DNA from: Gemmatimonadaceae bacterium
GTDB taxonomy: Bacteria > Gemmatimonadota > Gemmatimonadetes > Gemmatimonadales > Gemmatimonadaceae
DNA: 6,070 nucleotides
NCBI GenBank assembly: GCA_017881545.1
Contig: JADGQU010000161.1
Location: forward strand, 1 to 6,070
Direction of reading: 5' to 3'
The position numbers and the translations under genes were made by a program. Below are positions 5,958 through 6,070 of this stretch, piece after piece. Numbering within the stretch: position 1 is the first letter of the stretch; each line of letters starts with the position of its first letter. A model generated the notes under the pieces. It made no database searches and was not told the DNA's origin. It saw nothing but the letters and a program-made list of their open reading frames with translations.

Positions 5958-6070
5958 CTAGACCAGCTCTGCCGCTGGGAAGAAGAAGCTTGATTCGCGC
6001 TCTGCGTTTTCGTCGGAGTCGGAGGCGTGGATTGCGTTCCGCTCCTTGGACTCGGCGTAGAGCTTCCGGA
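5958..6070 (-). CDS. ndk: Nucleoside diphosphate kinase (Ndk), C-terminal fragment
   Basis: Ndk transfers the gamma phosphate from ATP to nucleoside diphosphates through a phospho-histidine, balancing NTP and dNTP pools. Only the last 36 codons are inside the window, with two further bases of a preceding codon. The end reads RKLYAESKERNAIHASDSDE and then a short tail containing FFF and ending PAAELV. NxIHxSDSxExA is the strongly conserved active-site segment, and the His at 6029-6027 is the residue phosphorylated in the cycle. The end right after the FFF matches short Ndk forms. The gene is cut by the window edge, not broken. It is on the same strand as the lipid operon, 152 bases upstream of yceD, so it may be the gene before the operon or its first member. 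Confidence 0.85.
   Translation of the reverse strand, partial: RKLYAESKERNAIHASDSDENAERESSFFFPAAELV

Noticed and set aside
5891..6070. An alternative minus-strand frame of 59 open codons rich in Ser, Thr and Pro, ending in TAG.
   Set aside because: It overlaps the ndk tail in another frame. The ndk frame carries a specific conserved active-site motif, while this one has low-complexity composition only.
1..6070. Search for a mobile element, CRISPR array, tRNA, toxin-antitoxin pair or defence-like system.
   Set aside because: No transposase, regular direct repeats, tRNA-like fold or unexplained gene was seen. Conserved lipid and ribosomal genes account for nearly the whole window.

Overview
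The window holds a bacterial fatty-acid and phospholipid synthesis operon. Every supported gene lies on the minus strand, so transcription runs from high to low coordinates. In that order the genes are: the tail of a nucleoside diphosphate kinase (ndk), a YceD/DUF177 protein, rpmF (ribosomal protein L32), plsX, fabH, fabD, fabG, acpP and most of fabF, which runs off the left edge. This is the classic yceD-rpmF-plsX-fabHDG-acpP-fabF arrangement of many bacteria.

Organism: a fairly GC-rich bacterium using normal Shine-Dalgarno signals, with GTG and TTG starts next to ATG. The Ndk C-terminus has the short form that ends just after a triple Phe, as I remember it from Bacteroidetes-like lineages. 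Together with the gene order and high GC this is compatible with Gemmatimonadota or a related phylum. That assignment is from memory and is weak; nothing in the window fixes the taxon.

Layout: 6070-5958 is the ndk 3' end. 5957-5806 is a 152-base gap with a GC-rich palindrome, an A-tract and a small hairpin just before yceD. From 5805 to 1373 five of the six genes (yceD being the exception, with a 30-base gap to rpmF) are packed with 4-base ATGA overlaps or gaps of 1-3 bases, implying one transcript and coupled translation. A 116-base gap after fabG (1372-1257) carries the only convincing promoter-like sequence, placed to give acpP and fabF extra transcription. acpP and fabF overlap by one base (TAATG).

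How the genes work together: FabD loads malonate onto ACP; FabH condenses a short acyl-CoA with malonyl-ACP; FabG reduces the beta-keto product; FabF elongates; ACP (acpP) carries the chain; PlsX turns long acyl-ACP into acyl-phosphate for phospholipid synthesis. L32 and YceD link the operon to ribosome production, and Ndk to nucleotide supply. All catalytic residues that fall inside the window are present, and no gene looks broken. I find no mobile element, CRISPR array, tRNA, rRNA or new defence-like system. The remaining observations are modest ones about expression signals and one FabH pocket residue.
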